The translations under genes were made by a program, and so were the position numbers. This document shows, piece by piece, positions 29,284-37,780 of a DNA stretch of 64,000 nt. The notes beneath the pieces are model-generated. The model made no database searches, was not told where the DNA came from, and saw only the letters and a program-made list of their open reading frames with translations. Position 1 is the first letter of the stretch. Each line of letters begins with the position of its first letter. This stretch comes from DATGKR01 sp035294565 (GTDB taxonomy: Bacteria > Actinomycetota > Acidimicrobiia > Acidimicrobiales > Palsa-688), in the NCBI GenBank assembly GCA_035294565.1, contig DATGKR010000009.1:12396-76395 (forward strand), read 5' to 3'.

Positions 29284-30179
29284 GTCGCCGACGCCGCCAG
29301 GTCCTTGGCGGCCTTGTCGATGTCCGACTGGTACTTGAGCAGGATGTGCAGCGTCTCCGTCGCCGTGGCCGCGTCGACCGACTGGATCCCGAGCAGGAGC
29401 AGGGTCCTCGCCCAGTCGAGCGTCTCCGACACCGACGGTGCCTTCTTGAGCTCCAGGCTCCGGACCGAGCGGACGATCCTCACCACCTGGTCCGCGAGGG
29501 CCTCCGAGATCCCCGGCACCCTCGTCAGGACGATCTCCTTCTCCCGATCGAGGTCCGGGTAGTCGATGTGCAGGAACAGGCAGCGGCGCTTCAAGGCCTC
29601 GGACAGCTCCCTGGTGTTGTTGGATGTCAGGAACACGAGAGGGATCTGCGTGGCGCTGACCGTTCCCAGCTCTGGTATCGACACCTGGTAGTCGGAGAGG
29701 ATCTCCAACAGCAACGCCTCGGTCTCCACCTCCACCCGGTCCACTTCGTCGATGAGCAGCACTACCGGCTCCTCGGCGCGTATGGCTTCGAGGAGCGGGC
29801 GGGTGAGCAGGAACGGCTCGGAGAAGATGTCGTCTTCTATGTCCGACCACCCGTTGCCGGCCCCGTCGGACTCGGCCACCCGCTGGGCCTGGATCCGCAG
29901 CAGTTGCTTCTTGTAGTTCCACTCGTAGAGGGCCTTGGACTCGTCCAGCCCCTCGTAGCACTGCAGGCGGATCAGGCGCGCTCCGGTCATCTCGGCGACC
30001 GACTTCGCCAGCTGCGTCTTCCCGGTGCCCGCAGGCCCTTCGACCAAAACCGGCTTGCCGAGCCGTTCGGCCAGGAACACCACGCCGGCGATGCCCTCGT
30101 CGGCCAGGTACTGGACCCTGCGCAGCCCTTCGCGGACGGACGCCGGGGATTCGAAACGGGTCGCGGGTGCATCACTCAC
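29280..30179 (-). CDS. MoxR-family AAA+ ATPase (CoxD-like)
   Basis: 299 residues from GTG 30179 (VSDAPATRF, the usual beginning in actinobacterial members); the frame is open to 30245. Walker A GPAGTGKT, RLQCYEGLDESKALYEWNYKKQ (split here as a MoxR-specific insert), Walker B VVLLIDEVDR, sensor LTSNNTRELSEALKRRC. It should power the VWA partner, encoded downstream with a 4-nt overlap. Confidence 0.92.
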   Translation of the reverse strand: MSDAPATRFESPASVREGLRRVQYLADEGIAGVVFLAERLGKPVLVEGPAGTGKTQLAKSVAEMTGARLIRLQCYEGLDESKALYEWNYKKQLLRIQAQRVAESDGAGNGWSDIEDDIFSEPFLLTRPLLEAIRAEEPVVLLIDEVDRVEVETEALLLEILSDYQVSIPELGTVSATQIPLVFLTSNNTRELSEALKRRCLFLHIDYPDLDREKEIVLTRVPGISEALADQVVRIVRSVRSLELKKAPSVSETLDWARTLLLLGIQSVDAATATETLHILLKYQSDIDKAAKDLAASAT

Positions 30180-30300
30180 TTTGGCAGCTGGTCCTTCGCT
30201 CGGGGAGAACCCGCACAGCCTACCGGAGGGCCCCGACGGAGCCACTGTGCGACGACGGCGTCCGCGTGTCGGGGGGCGGGCGCCGACGCGGCGGCGGGAC

Positions 30301-32037
30301 TCAGTGGCCCGGACCTGTTCCCTTCGAGGAAGAACCCGCCTTGGCTGGTCCGGGTGGAAGCGGAGCCAGTTCGGGGCCCTGGGCGGCGGTCTGCTGCGAC
30401 GCGCCGATGAGACCAGCTTGCTGCAGCCTCTCCGGTATCACCCATTTGAGCATCTGGTCGTAGACCGTCATGATCGAGATGCCATAAGTGAGGCTCGACG
30501 CCCAGGTCCCAGCCAGAGCGGTCCAGGTCGAGCAGCAGCCCCCGACGCCTACCGATCCCACCAGGCTGGTGTCGACCAGGTGGGGGGAGGCGTAAGCGTC
30601 CAGGAGCTCCATCTGCGCTCCTACTCCGTCGGAGGCGTTGGGGAAGCTCCAACCGTGGGAACAGCTGTCGCAGGCGCCGATGCCGGCGAAGTTGTTGTCC
30701 TGCCCTGTCAGCTGACCTCCAGCCGGGAAAGTGAAGTAGCCGGTCTCCACGACCGACTGGGCGAACGCCAGATCGTCGCGAACGCCGGTCTTGGCTCCCC
30801 ACGCCTGGTAGTACTGGGCGAGCTGGGACATCGGCACCGTGATATTCGGTTGCCGGCCGGTGCTCGCGTACCAGCCCGCGAGCTCGGAGGCGTCGAGCAC
30901 GGCCGGACCGAGGATCGTCGGCGACGTCGGGTTGGCGATGACAGTGGCGGGGTTCGCCTCGGCGACCGCCGTCAAGCTCCCCGAAGCCGCCTGGGTGTCG
31001 GCGGTGGTCGCCGGGGCGCCGGCTTTGGTCGTCGGCACCTTCATCGAGGCGCCAGCCTGGCTCGACGCTATCGGTGCGGACGTAGGTTGGGCTTGGCCCG
31101 CCTGGTCCTGGCCGCTGATCGATGCCAGGACCGGCAGGGTGGTGGCGGCCGCAGTGCCGGGCGTGAGCGCAGCGGCGGTCACCAGCTTGAGCGTCTGCTG
31201 GGCCGCCAGCAAACGGTTCTCGGCCGCGGCGGCGGCCACCTGGGCCTTCCTGTAGGCCGAGTTGGCAGCGGCGGCGGCCTTGGCCGCGTCGGTGGCGGCA
31301 CGAGCAGCCTGGTCGGCCCGCTCACGGGCTCGTTCGCCCACGAGCAGCAGCATCTCCCGCGCGTCCACGGCCTGCAGGCCGGTGAGCCCCGCCGGGGTGC
31401 TCACCGTCCCGAAGCCCTGGTTGCCGTTCCCCGCCGCAGGCTCCCCGACGCCCGGCGTTTCGTAGCCGACTCCTATGTAGGCTGCGATGGCGAGCTGACG
31501 GAGCTGCGCGTCCGCTGAGGCCTTGCGTTGTCCGGTTGACACCTCCTGGGCTTGCGCTTCGGACACGACCGTGCGAGCCGACTGCAGCGCCGAGCCGGCT
31601 TCGACGACGGCGGCCTGCGCCTCGCCTACCAGGTCCTGCGCCGGCTTGTAGTCGGCGATCGCCTGGAGCTGGTCGAGGTCCTCGTCCACCGCGGAGAGGA
31701 TCGGCTTGGGGTCGGGTGGGGGCGGCGCCGGTGTGCCCGGGGGCGGGGTCGTCGTCGGCGGCCCCCCTACGGGGACCGTGGGCTTGCCCTTCGGAGCGGT
31801 CGTAGAAGGTGACCGGCTCTGCGACCCGCTCGTTGCCGGTGGGCTGCCGCTCGACGAAGACCCCGGGGTGGTGGTCGTCGTCGTGGTCGTCGGCTGGGAA
31901 GACACTGGCACGGGGGGGAGGGTCGGCGGGCTTCCGGTGCTGGCAGACGCCGCTTGACCTCCGGCTGCCACCAGGGCGGCGACGGCGGCGCCGGCTGCGA
32001 GGAGGCGGAGGGTGAGAGGGCGTGCAGGCATCGACAT
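30301..32037 (-). CDS. Secreted glucosaminidase-domain protein with coiled-coil region
   Basis: 578 residues from ATG 32037 (ATG 32031 is the alternative). A signal peptide (about 1-30, ending ASAST) is followed by a Thr/Ser/Pro-rich linker with a run of eight Thr, then an Ala-rich helical region resembling the coiled coil of NlpC/P60-type hydrolases (about 125-320), and a glucosaminidase-like catalytic domain (about 410-540) with DLAFAQSVVETGYFTF, QDNNFAGIGACD and VGAQMELLDAY. The acidic E of VVETGYF is the likely catalytic residue. Four Cys in the last 180 residues could form disulfides. It probably cuts or remodels peptidoglycan. Confidence 0.82.
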   Translation of the reverse strand: MSMPARPLTLRLLAAGAAVAALVAAGGQAASASTGSPPTLPPVPVSSQPTTTTTTTTPGSSSSGSPPATSGSQSRSPSTTAPKGKPTVPVGGPPTTTPPPGTPAPPPPDPKPILSAVDEDLDQLQAIADYKPAQDLVGEAQAAVVEAGSALQSARTVVSEAQAQEVSTGQRKASADAQLRQLAIAAYIGVGYETPGVGEPAAGNGNQGFGTVSTPAGLTGLQAVDAREMLLLVGERARERADQAARAATDAAKAAAAANSAYRKAQVAAAAAENRLLAAQQTLKLVTAAALTPGTAAATTLPVLASISGQDQAGQAQPTSAPIASSQAGASMKVPTTKAGAPATTADTQAASGSLTAVAEANPATVIANPTSPTILGPAVLDASELAGWYASTGRQPNITVPMSQLAQYYQAWGAKTGVRDDLAFAQSVVETGYFTFPAGGQLTGQDNNFAGIGACDSCSHGWSFPNASDGVGAQMELLDAYASPHLVDTSLVGSVGVGGCCSTWTALAGTWASSLTYGISIMTVYDQMLKWVIPERLQQAGLIGASQQTAAQGPELAPLPPGPAKAGSSSKGTGPGH

Positions 32038-32251
32038 ATTTCGTTTCGACGGCCGGCGCCGCATGCCTGCCCCCTCAACCATAGACGCCAGACGGTACCA
32101 AAAGGGATGGACGACGACGGCATCGCGTGGAGGGTGCTTCGAAACTGACGCCCGCCCGCTGGGAGCGCGGGCGGGGAGGGGTCGGCGACGTGGCCATACG
32201 CTTATGGATCGGCCCATCGGCCGCTCGAGTTGACCACCCGGGGTCACCCGG
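32038..32251. other. Intergenic region upstream of the glucosaminidase gene
   Basis: 214 bp. On the minus strand TATGGT at 32085-32080 is a possible -10, giving a leader of about 40 bases without a clear Shine-Dalgarno. Nothing else recognised. Confidence 0.3.
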
Positions 32252-32695
32252 TCAGGCCGTGAGGCTCTCCACCCCCACGCTGTCGGGACGGACGGCCAGC
32301 ACGAGGCCCACCCCTTCACTCTGGAGCGAGATGGTGAAGTGGCCGGGGGCTCGCATCGCCACCCTCACGCTGTCCAGGCGCCGCCCCTTGAGCGAGCCGA
32401 GGGCCCGGTTGACCGCGTCCAGGTTCGCCTGGAGGCGCTCACCCCCAGGTGTGCGCATCAGCAGGCGGACGAGGGCGCGCTCTCCCTCCGCCTTGTAGAG
32501 CTTGCGGGCGCGCCCGCCCTGCAGCGAGGCGGTGAGGATCCGCTCCAGCGAGGGAAGCAGCTCCTCCGGCAGATGCTGTCCGTCCGCCAGCTCGGCGATC
32601 CGAAGTGCCTGCTCCCTGCCTTCCCCGCCGAGGACGCCGGCGGCCGCCGCCGCCTCGGCCCCGACCAGCTCCGCCTCCTCGGCCGACAGCTCCAC
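32252..32695 (-). CDS. Unknown protein encoded after APS reductase
   Basis: 147 residues from GTG 32695, 11 bases after the cysH stop, so likely the last gene of the sulfate operon. I do not recognise a family. The N-terminal part is acidic and helical (ELSAEEAELVGAEAAAAAG), the centre basic (GGRARKLYKAEGERALVRLL), and the C-terminal 60 residues look like alternating strands (SVRVAMRAPGHFTISLQSEG, GVGLVLAVRPDSVGVESL). No Cys, no membrane segment, no signal peptide. Context suggests a role linked to sulfur assimilation, but that is only position. Confidence 0.65.
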   Translation of the reverse strand: MELSAEEAELVGAEAAAAAGVLGGEGREQALRIAELADGQHLPEELLPSLERILTASLQGGRARKLYKAEGERALVRLLMRTPGGERLQANLDAVNRALGSLKGRRLDSVRVAMRAPGHFTISLQSEGVGLVLAVRPDSVGVESLTA

Positions 32696-32706
32696 CCCTG
32701 CCCCGC

Positions 32707-33501
32707 CTAGTCGTGGTCCGTGAGGATGGCGTGGGCCTCGTGCTCGAAGCCACCGGTCTCGATTGGGCAGTGGATCCCGCACTCCTTGGGGGCGTTCACC
32801 TCCCACCACCAGCGTCCGGCCCTTTCGTCCTCGCCCACCCCCACGGGCCTCGTGCACGGATCGCAGCCGATGCTGGTGTAACCGGCAGAGTACAGGGGAT
32901 GTGAGGGTACTTCGTTATCCTTTATATACTCCCAGACCTCGTCCTTGGTCCAATCTGCGAGAGGGTTCACCTTGACGATCCCGTCGTGGTCGTGGTCGAG
33001 CTCAACCTTGCGTATGGCGGCCCGCGAAGCCCACTGGTCGCGGCGCAGGCCCGTGATCCAGCCGTCGAAGCCCTCGAGCGCCTTGACCAGAGGCCTCACC
33101 TTGCGCACCTGGCAGCAGGTGAGCCGGGCGGGCACCGACTGGAAGAAGCCGTCGCGACCCTGACGAGCCTCGAGCTCAGCCACCTGCCCCCCGTCGGGCT
33201 GGAGGACCTCCAGGTCGGCGAGGGGGTAGCGGCGGCGAACCTCGTCGACGAAGCGGTAGGTCGCCTCCGGGAGCCTGAGGGTGTCGACGGTGAGGACCTT
33301 GACCTCCGGCTTGATCCTGTAGGCCATGTCGAGGATGGCCATGCCGTCGGCTTGGAGGGCGGTGACCACGGCCACTCCCTCGCCGAGGGTCTCGAGAGCC
33401 CATTCGATGACTTCCTGCGGCTCGCGGTCGTCGAGCTCGATCGCAATCTCGCCGATCTCGAGGTCGTCGAACACGACCCTGCCTGCCAGTGTGTCGCTCA
33501 C
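32707..33501 (-). CDS. cysH: Assimilatory adenylylsulfate (APS) reductase, CysH family
   Basis: 264 residues from GTG 33501, overlapping the sulfite reductase stop (GTGA). It reduces activated sulfate to sulfite. The 4Fe-4S Cys set of APS-type enzymes is present: CC in LTCCQVRKV (about 127) and CxxC in GCDPCTRP (about 211), and the catalytic Cys in the C-terminal KECGIHC. This distinguishes it from PAPS-only reductases that lack the cluster. AVVTALQADGMAILDMAY and WITGLRRDQWASRA are substrate-binding segments. Upstream open frame is antisense shadow of the sulfite reductase. Confidence 0.94.
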   Translation of the reverse strand: MSDTLAGRVVFDDLEIGEIAIELDDREPQEVIEWALETLGEGVAVVTALQADGMAILDMAYRIKPEVKVLTVDTLRLPEATYRFVDEVRRRYPLADLEVLQPDGGQVAELEARQGRDGFFQSVPARLTCCQVRKVRPLVKALEGFDGWITGLRRDQWASRAAIRKVELDHDHDGIVKVNPLADWTKDEVWEYIKDNEVPSHPLYSAGYTSIGCDPCTRPVGVGEDERAGRWWWEVNAPKECGIHCPIETGGFEHEAHAILTDHD

Positions 33502-35486
33502 AGCGCACCTCCCGATAGGGCCGGGAGGATGGTCAGCTCCTGGCCGGGCCGTAGTGGCGCCTCCAGGCCGCCCAGCCCGCGGATGTCGTCCTCGCCGACG
33601 AACAGATTGATGGACTGCAGGAGCTCGCCGTTCCCGTCGAGGATCTGCTCCGCCAGCCTCGGGTAGCGCCCTGCCAGCACGGCCAGGGCCTCCCGCACCG
33701 TCGCCGCGTCGATCTCGAGCAGGTCGGCCCCACCGGTCGCCTCGATGAGCATGCCTGGGATCCTCACGAGCGGGCGGAGGGACGGCTCCTCGACCTCGCC
33801 GGCCCCTACCGACTCTCCCAGGGACAGTGAGCGGAGCTCGTCGTCGCTGCGCTCGGCGAGGAAATCGGCGAAGCGGTAAGCGCCCCCGCGGCGCGACTTG
33901 GCGTCGAGCCAGGCGCTGACGAGACGGCAAACGACCTCGACGATCTGCTCCTCTGGTATGCGGCGCAGGATCGGAACACCGATCGCCGCTCCGGTGCCCA
34001 GCTTGCCCCGCAGGCGCAGATTGTAGGCCTGGACCCTGACCCCCGTCTCGGGGAGGGTAGCGGTCGTCCCCTGCAGGCCGATGTCGCCCACCCAGTGCTG
34101 GGCGCAGCCGTGTGGGCAACCATCCATGTGGATGCGAAGGTCCTCGACCGCTTCGGAACCGAAGCGCCGCTGCAGCTCGGGGAGCAGATCCTTCATCTTG
34201 CCCTTGGTCTCGGCGACCGAGTAGTTGCAGAACTGGTGGTCGGTGCACGCGATCGAGCGGCCGAGGATCCTGCTCTCGTCCGGGTCGAGGCCGATGGCCG
34301 CCAGGCGGGCGGCCACCTCGCCGGCTCGCCGTTCGGGCACGCCAGTGACGATGATGTTCTGAGCCCTAGTAAAGCGAGCTTCCCCGCCGAACTCACCAAG
34401 CAGCTCTCCCAAAGCGACTAGCTGGTCCCCGCGGATCCACCCTAGGGGCACCGGGATTCCCATGTAGAGGAGGCCGTCCTGCTTCTGGGCGTGACGACCG
34501 AGGTGATCGCTGTCGTACGCCGGCTCGGGGGCGGAACCGTCCTCCAGGCGCCGGCCGAGGCGGTCCTCGATCAAGTCCCGCATCTTCTCCACGCCGTAAT
34601 CGTCGACCATGAACTTGATCCGGGCTTTGACCCGGGACAGCCGGTAGCGCAGGTCGCTCTGCCAGACGTCGGTTATCGCCCGCAGGACCTCTATGACCTC
34701 CTCGTCGGAGTCGGCGGGCACGAAAACCCCCAGGTCCCTGGATATTCTCGGTGTCGCCGAGAGCCCCCCGCCTACGCGCACGCCGAAGCCGAGGCGGCCG
34801 TTTTGCGAAGTGCCCACCAGGGCGACGTCGTGGATCTCCGGGGCGTTGCACTGAGCCGGGCAGGCGCTGATGGTGTACTTGTGCTTGCGGGGCAGGTCGG
34901 AGTACTCGGGGTTGCCCGAGAAGAACGCGGCGACCTTGGCCACCAGGGGCGTCACGTCGAACAGCTCCGCCCCATCGACGCCGGCGACCGGGCAACTCGT
35001 CACGTTGCGCACCGTGTCGCCCTCGCCGCCGGCGGTGGTCAGCCCCGAGGCCTCGATCTGGCCGAGCACCTCGGGCAGCTCGTCGAGCCGTATCCAGTGA
35101 AGCTGGATCCCCTGGCGGGTGGTCAGTTCCCCGTAGTTTTTGCCGCGTTGCTGGGATATTCGTCCCAAGGCGATCAGCTGGTCGGGCTTGATTCGCCCTC
35201 CGGGGACCTTGATCCGCACCATGAAGGTGCCGATCTTGGGCTTGTCGTGCATCAAGCCCCACCAGCTGAGAAAGACGATGTCCTCCTCAGGGATCGCCTC
35301 GTAGCCCTTGGCGATCATGTCGGGAAGCTCGTTGACGATGCTGAGCGGCGTGTCGTGGGGGAACCGCTCGCGCTTGTGGCGCTCGATGGAGTTGCGCTTC
35401 ACCACCAGATCCCAGGTGGGCTCCTTCGCCTTGGTCGCTTCTCTGGCCTCCGGCGGCTTCTTCTCGACTGGAAGATCTGTCTGCAC
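33498..35486 (-). CDS. Sulfite reductase fused to a C-terminal CysO/MoaD-like sulfur-carrier domain
   Basis: 662 residues from GTG 35486. Residues about 1-570 are a ferredoxin-type sulfite/nitrite reductase: two half-repeats, NVTSCPVAG in the first, and the sirohaem/4Fe-4S cysteines C414 and C420 (CTDHQFC) and C457 and C461 (CPHGC). Because APS reductase follows with a GTGA overlap, sulfite reduction is the likely reaction. Residues 573-662 (33501-33770) are an extra beta-grasp domain resembling M. tuberculosis CysO: VRIPGMLIEATGG, INLFVGEDDIRGLGGL, LTILPALSGGAL. CysO carries sulfide as a C-terminal thiocarboxylate for cysteine synthesis. Here Gly659-Gly660 is followed by Ala-Leu, so processing would be needed before adenylation. 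No CysM, Mec or MoeZ homologue lies in the window. Confidence 0.9.
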   Translation of the reverse strand: MQTDLPVEKKPPEAREATKAKEPTWDLVVKRNSIERHKRERFPHDTPLSIVNELPDMIAKGYEAIPEEDIVFLSWWGLMHDKPKIGTFMVRIKVPGGRIKPDQLIALGRISQQRGKNYGELTTRQGIQLHWIRLDELPEVLGQIEASGLTTAGGEGDTVRNVTSCPVAGVDGAELFDVTPLVAKVAAFFSGNPEYSDLPRKHKYTISACPAQCNAPEIHDVALVGTSQNGRLGFGVRVGGGLSATPRISRDLGVFVPADSDEEVIEVLRAITDVWQSDLRYRLSRVKARIKFMVDDYGVEKMRDLIEDRLGRRLEDGSAPEPAYDSDHLGRHAQKQDGLLYMGIPVPLGWIRGDQLVALGELLGEFGGEARFTRAQNIIVTGVPERRAGEVAARLAAIGLDPDESRILGRSIACTDHQFCNYSVAETKGKMKDLLPELQRRFGSEAVEDLRIHMDGCPHGCAQHWVGDIGLQGTTATLPETGVRVQAYNLRLRGKLGTGAAIGVPILRRIPEEQIVEVVCRLVSAWLDAKSRRGGAYRFADFLAERSDDELRSLSLGESVGAGEVEEPSLRPLVRIPGMLIEATGGADLLEIDAATVREALAVLAGRYPRLAEQILDGNGELLQSINLFVGEDDIRGLGGLEAPLRPGQELTILPALSGGAL

Positions 35487-35493
35487 GGGAACC

Positions 35494-35523
35494 GTTCTAC
35501 CAAAAGACGACTCAGTTGATCAA
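35494..35523 (-). promoter_or_regulatory. Promoter of the sulfite reductase operon
   Basis: On the minus strand TTGATC (35523-35518), 18 bases, TAGAAC (35499-35494), then seven bases to GTG 35486. Fits a housekeeping promoter giving a leaderless message. Confidence 0.55.
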
Positions 35524-35525
35524 CT
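35514..35525. promoter_or_regulatory. 12-bp perfect palindrome overlapping the -35
   Basis: AGTTGATCAACT is its own reverse complement and covers the -35 element; a bound repressor would block the polymerase. Confidence 0.5.
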
Positions 35526-35544
35526 TTTCCGTGTTTCGTCCCGG

Positions 35545-35563
35545 TCTATCGAGATACGATAGA
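35545..35563. promoter_or_regulatory. Inverted repeat TCTATCG-N5-CGATAGA
   Basis: A 7-bp perfect dyad with a 5-bp spacer, about 20 bp upstream of the -35; the size suits a dimeric transcription factor. Confidence 0.5.
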
Positions 35564-35570
35564 TCCCGAA

Positions 35571-35630
35571 TTGTGAACGAGTTCGGACTTATTGTGCTCC
35601 TGGCGTCATTAACTCGCGTTTCGTTCACAA
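35571..35630. promoter_or_regulatory. Inverted 10-bp arms TTGTGAACGA / TCGTTCACAA, 40 bp apart
   Basis: Arms at 35571-35580 and 35621-35630 are exact reverse complements. Likely a pair of half-sites or two sites of one regulator. Confidence 0.5.
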
Positions 35631-35790
35631 CTATGGATTCGTGACACATCCAGCACCAGGCCTGGCGCCGACAACGACCCCCGGCCTCGGCCCCCCGCCC
35701 CCGGCCGCCGGCACCCGACCCCCACGATCGCTAGCCGCCGGAACCGGTCCCGACCCGGTCGCCGGCCCCGCCCCCCGCGGCCCGCGCCGT

Positions 35791-37134
35791 CTAGCTGCGG
35801 AGCAGGTCGGCCACCTGGAAGGCTAGGTCCAGGCTCTGGCTGGCGTTGAGGCGGGGGTCGCAGGTGGTGGTGTAGCGCAGGGGCAGGTCGTTCTCGAGGA
35901 TCTCGTCAGCTCCCCCGAGGCATTCGGTGACGTTGTCCCCGGTCAGCTCCACGTGCACCCCCCCCGGCCACACGCCGTGCGAGCGGCATGTGGCGAAGAA
36001 CTGGCGGATCTCGGCCAGCACATGGTCGAAGTGCCGCGTCTTGCGACCTCCGGCGCCGACGAAGGTGTTGCCGTGCATCGGATCGCACGCCCACACGACG
36101 GGGTGACCCGAGTCGCGAACGGCTGCCAGCAACGGCGGCAGGGCCGAGGAGACGTTGCCGGCGCCCATCCTGGCGATGAGGGTCAGGCGTCCCGGGATGT
36201 AGGACGGGTCGAGGCGCGAGCAGAGAGCGACGACCTCGGCGGGTGTTGCAGTCGGGCCGATCTTCGCCGCGACGGGGTTGGAGATGCCCGAGAGGAACTC
36301 GACGTGGGCACCCTCGACCTGCCTGGTGCGTTCCCCCACCCAGACAAGGTGGGCCGAAGTGTCGTACCAGTCCCCGGTCAAAGAGTCCCGCCTCGTCATC
36401 GCCTCCTCGTAGCCGAGGAGCAGGGCCTCGTGGCTGGTCCAGAAGTCCACCTGGTTCAGGGCCGTCCCGCCGAGGTTCACCCCGCAGGCGCGCATGAACC
36501 GCAGCGCCCGGTCTATCTCGGCGGCGAGGGCTTCGTAGTGGCGGCCGCCGGGGCTGTCGGCGACGAACTGCTGGTTCCACGTGTGCACCTGGGAGAGGTC
36601 GGCGAAGCCGCCCTTGGTGAACGCCCGGAGCAGGTTCAGCGTCGACGCCGACTGGTGGTACGCGGACAGCAGGCGGGACGGGTCCGGGACGCGGGCTTCG
36701 AGGCTGGGGGCGTCGTCGTTGACGAGATGGCCGCGAAAGGAGGGGAGCGACACGCCCTCGACGGTCTCGGTCGGCGAGCTTCGCGGCTTGGCGAACTGCC
36801 CGGCGATGCGCCCCAGCTTGACTACCGGCACGCCCGCCCCGTAGGTGAGCACGACGGCCATCTGGAGGATCACCTTCAGCTTGTCGCGGATGTTGTCGGC
36901 GTTGAACTCGTGGAACGACTCGGCGCAGTCCCCGGCGTGGAGGAGGAACGCCTCTCCGGCCGCGACCGACGCGAGCGACTCCCGGAGGCTGCGCGCCTCG
37001 CCGGCGAAGACGAGCGGAGGGAGGCCCGACAACGTCTTCAGCGTCTGCTCGTAGGCGTGAGGGTCCGGCCACTCCGGCTGCTGGTCGGCGGGCCGGGAGC
37101 GCCAGCTGTTGGGAGTCCATTCGGGCACGGTCAC
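35791..37134 (-). CDS. 3-deoxy-7-phosphoheptulonate synthase, class II (plant type)
   Basis: 447 residues from GTG 37134. First step of the shikimate pathway, joining PEP and erythrose 4-phosphate. Class II signatures: LLHAGDCAESFHEFNADNI (metal-binding Cys), VPVVKLGRIAGQFAKPRSSP, WVGERTRQVEGAHVEF, ARMGAGNV and WACDPMHGNT. Length fits the family (about 450-470). An open frame up to 37227 would run into nadD. The start is 34 bp from the divergent nadD start. Confidence 0.95.
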   Translation of the reverse strand: MTVPEWTPNSWRSRPADQQPEWPDPHAYEQTLKTLSGLPPLVFAGEARSLRESLASVAAGEAFLLHAGDCAESFHEFNADNIRDKLKVILQMAVVLTYGAGVPVVKLGRIAGQFAKPRSSPTETVEGVSLPSFRGHLVNDDAPSLEARVPDPSRLLSAYHQSASTLNLLRAFTKGGFADLSQVHTWNQQFVADSPGGRHYEALAAEIDRALRFMRACGVNLGGTALNQVDFWTSHEALLLGYEEAMTRRDSLTGDWYDTSAHLVWVGERTRQVEGAHVEFLSGISNPVAAKIGPTATPAEVVALCSRLDPSYIPGRLTLIARMGAGNVSSALPPLLAAVRDSGHPVVWACDPMHGNTFVGAGGRKTRHFDHVLAEIRQFFATCRSHGVWPGGVHVELTGDNVTECLGGADEILENDLPLRYTTTCDPRLNASQSLDLAFQVADLLRS

Positions 37135-37168
37135 AAGGGTGGCCCAAAACAGGTGACAGAGTAAAGGC

Positions 37169-37780
37169 GTGACAGCTCGGCGAGTGGGGGAGAGGATCGG
37201 CGTCTTCGGGGGGACCTTCGATCCCATCCACGTCGGTCACCTGGTGGCGGCGGTGAACGCGCGCCACGCCCTGGCGCTCGACCGGGTGGTCATGATGGTC
37301 GCCAACGTCCCCTGGCAGAAGACGGACTCGCGAGCGGTCAGCACGGCGGCCGACCGTCTCGCCCTGGTGGAGGCCGCCGTGGGCGAGGTCCCGGGGCTGG
37401 AGGCCGGGAGCCTGGAGATCGAGCGGGGCGGCGAGTCCTACACCGCCGACACCCTCGCCGAGCTCGCCCGGCGGGGTCCCTCCGACGAGCTGTTCCTCAT
37501 CGTCGGCTGGGACGTGGTGCCCGGCCTGACCACCTGGGAGCGATGGGAAGAGATCCAGGAGCTGGCCACGCTCGTCGTCGTCAACAGGCCCGGATCCCCC
37601 GCGCCGAGGGCCCTCGCCGAGGCCGGATGGAAGGTCGAGGAGGTGACCGTGCCGAACCTGGAGATCTCCAGCTCCGACCTGAGGCAGCGGGCGGTAGACG
37701 GCCGGCCACTGGACTTCCTCATCCCCGAAGCGGCGGTCCGCTGCATCCGGGCCAGGGGTATGTACGCTGGGGGCGGATGA
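37169..37780 (+). CDS. nadD: Nicotinate-nucleotide adenylyltransferase
   Basis: 203 residues, GTG 37169. Makes the dinucleotide in NAD synthesis. GVFGGTFDPIHVGHL is the (H/T)xGH nucleotidyltransferase site and ISSSDLRQRAVDGRPLDFLIP the ISSTxIR-type C-terminal motif. Followed by a small membrane protein (ATGA overlap) and rsfS, the usual neighbourhood. Confidence 0.95.
   Translation: MTARRVGERIGVFGGTFDPIHVGHLVAAVNARHALALDRVVMMVANVPWQKTDSRAVSTAADRLALVEAAVGEVPGLEAGSLEIERGGESYTADTLAELARRGPSDELFLIVGWDVVPGLTTWERWEEIQELATLVVVNRPGSPAPRALAEAGWKVEEVTVPNLEISSSDLRQRAVDGRPLDFLIPEAAVRCIRARGMYAGGG

Larger units (their letters stand above)
35487..35790. other. AT-rich control region of the sulfate operon plus GC-rich spacer
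   Basis: 304 bp. Positions 35490-35640 are clearly richer in A/T than the rest of the window and hold the promoter and palindromes listed separately. Positions 35641-35790 are C-rich spacer reaching the end of the DAHP synthase gene; a 61-codon frame there is low-complexity and I do not call it a gene. Confidence 0.7.

Noticed and set aside
35641..35826. 61-codon plus-strand Pro-rich frame
   Set aside because: Low-complexity, no homology or ribosome site, and it runs into the end of the DAHP synthase gene.
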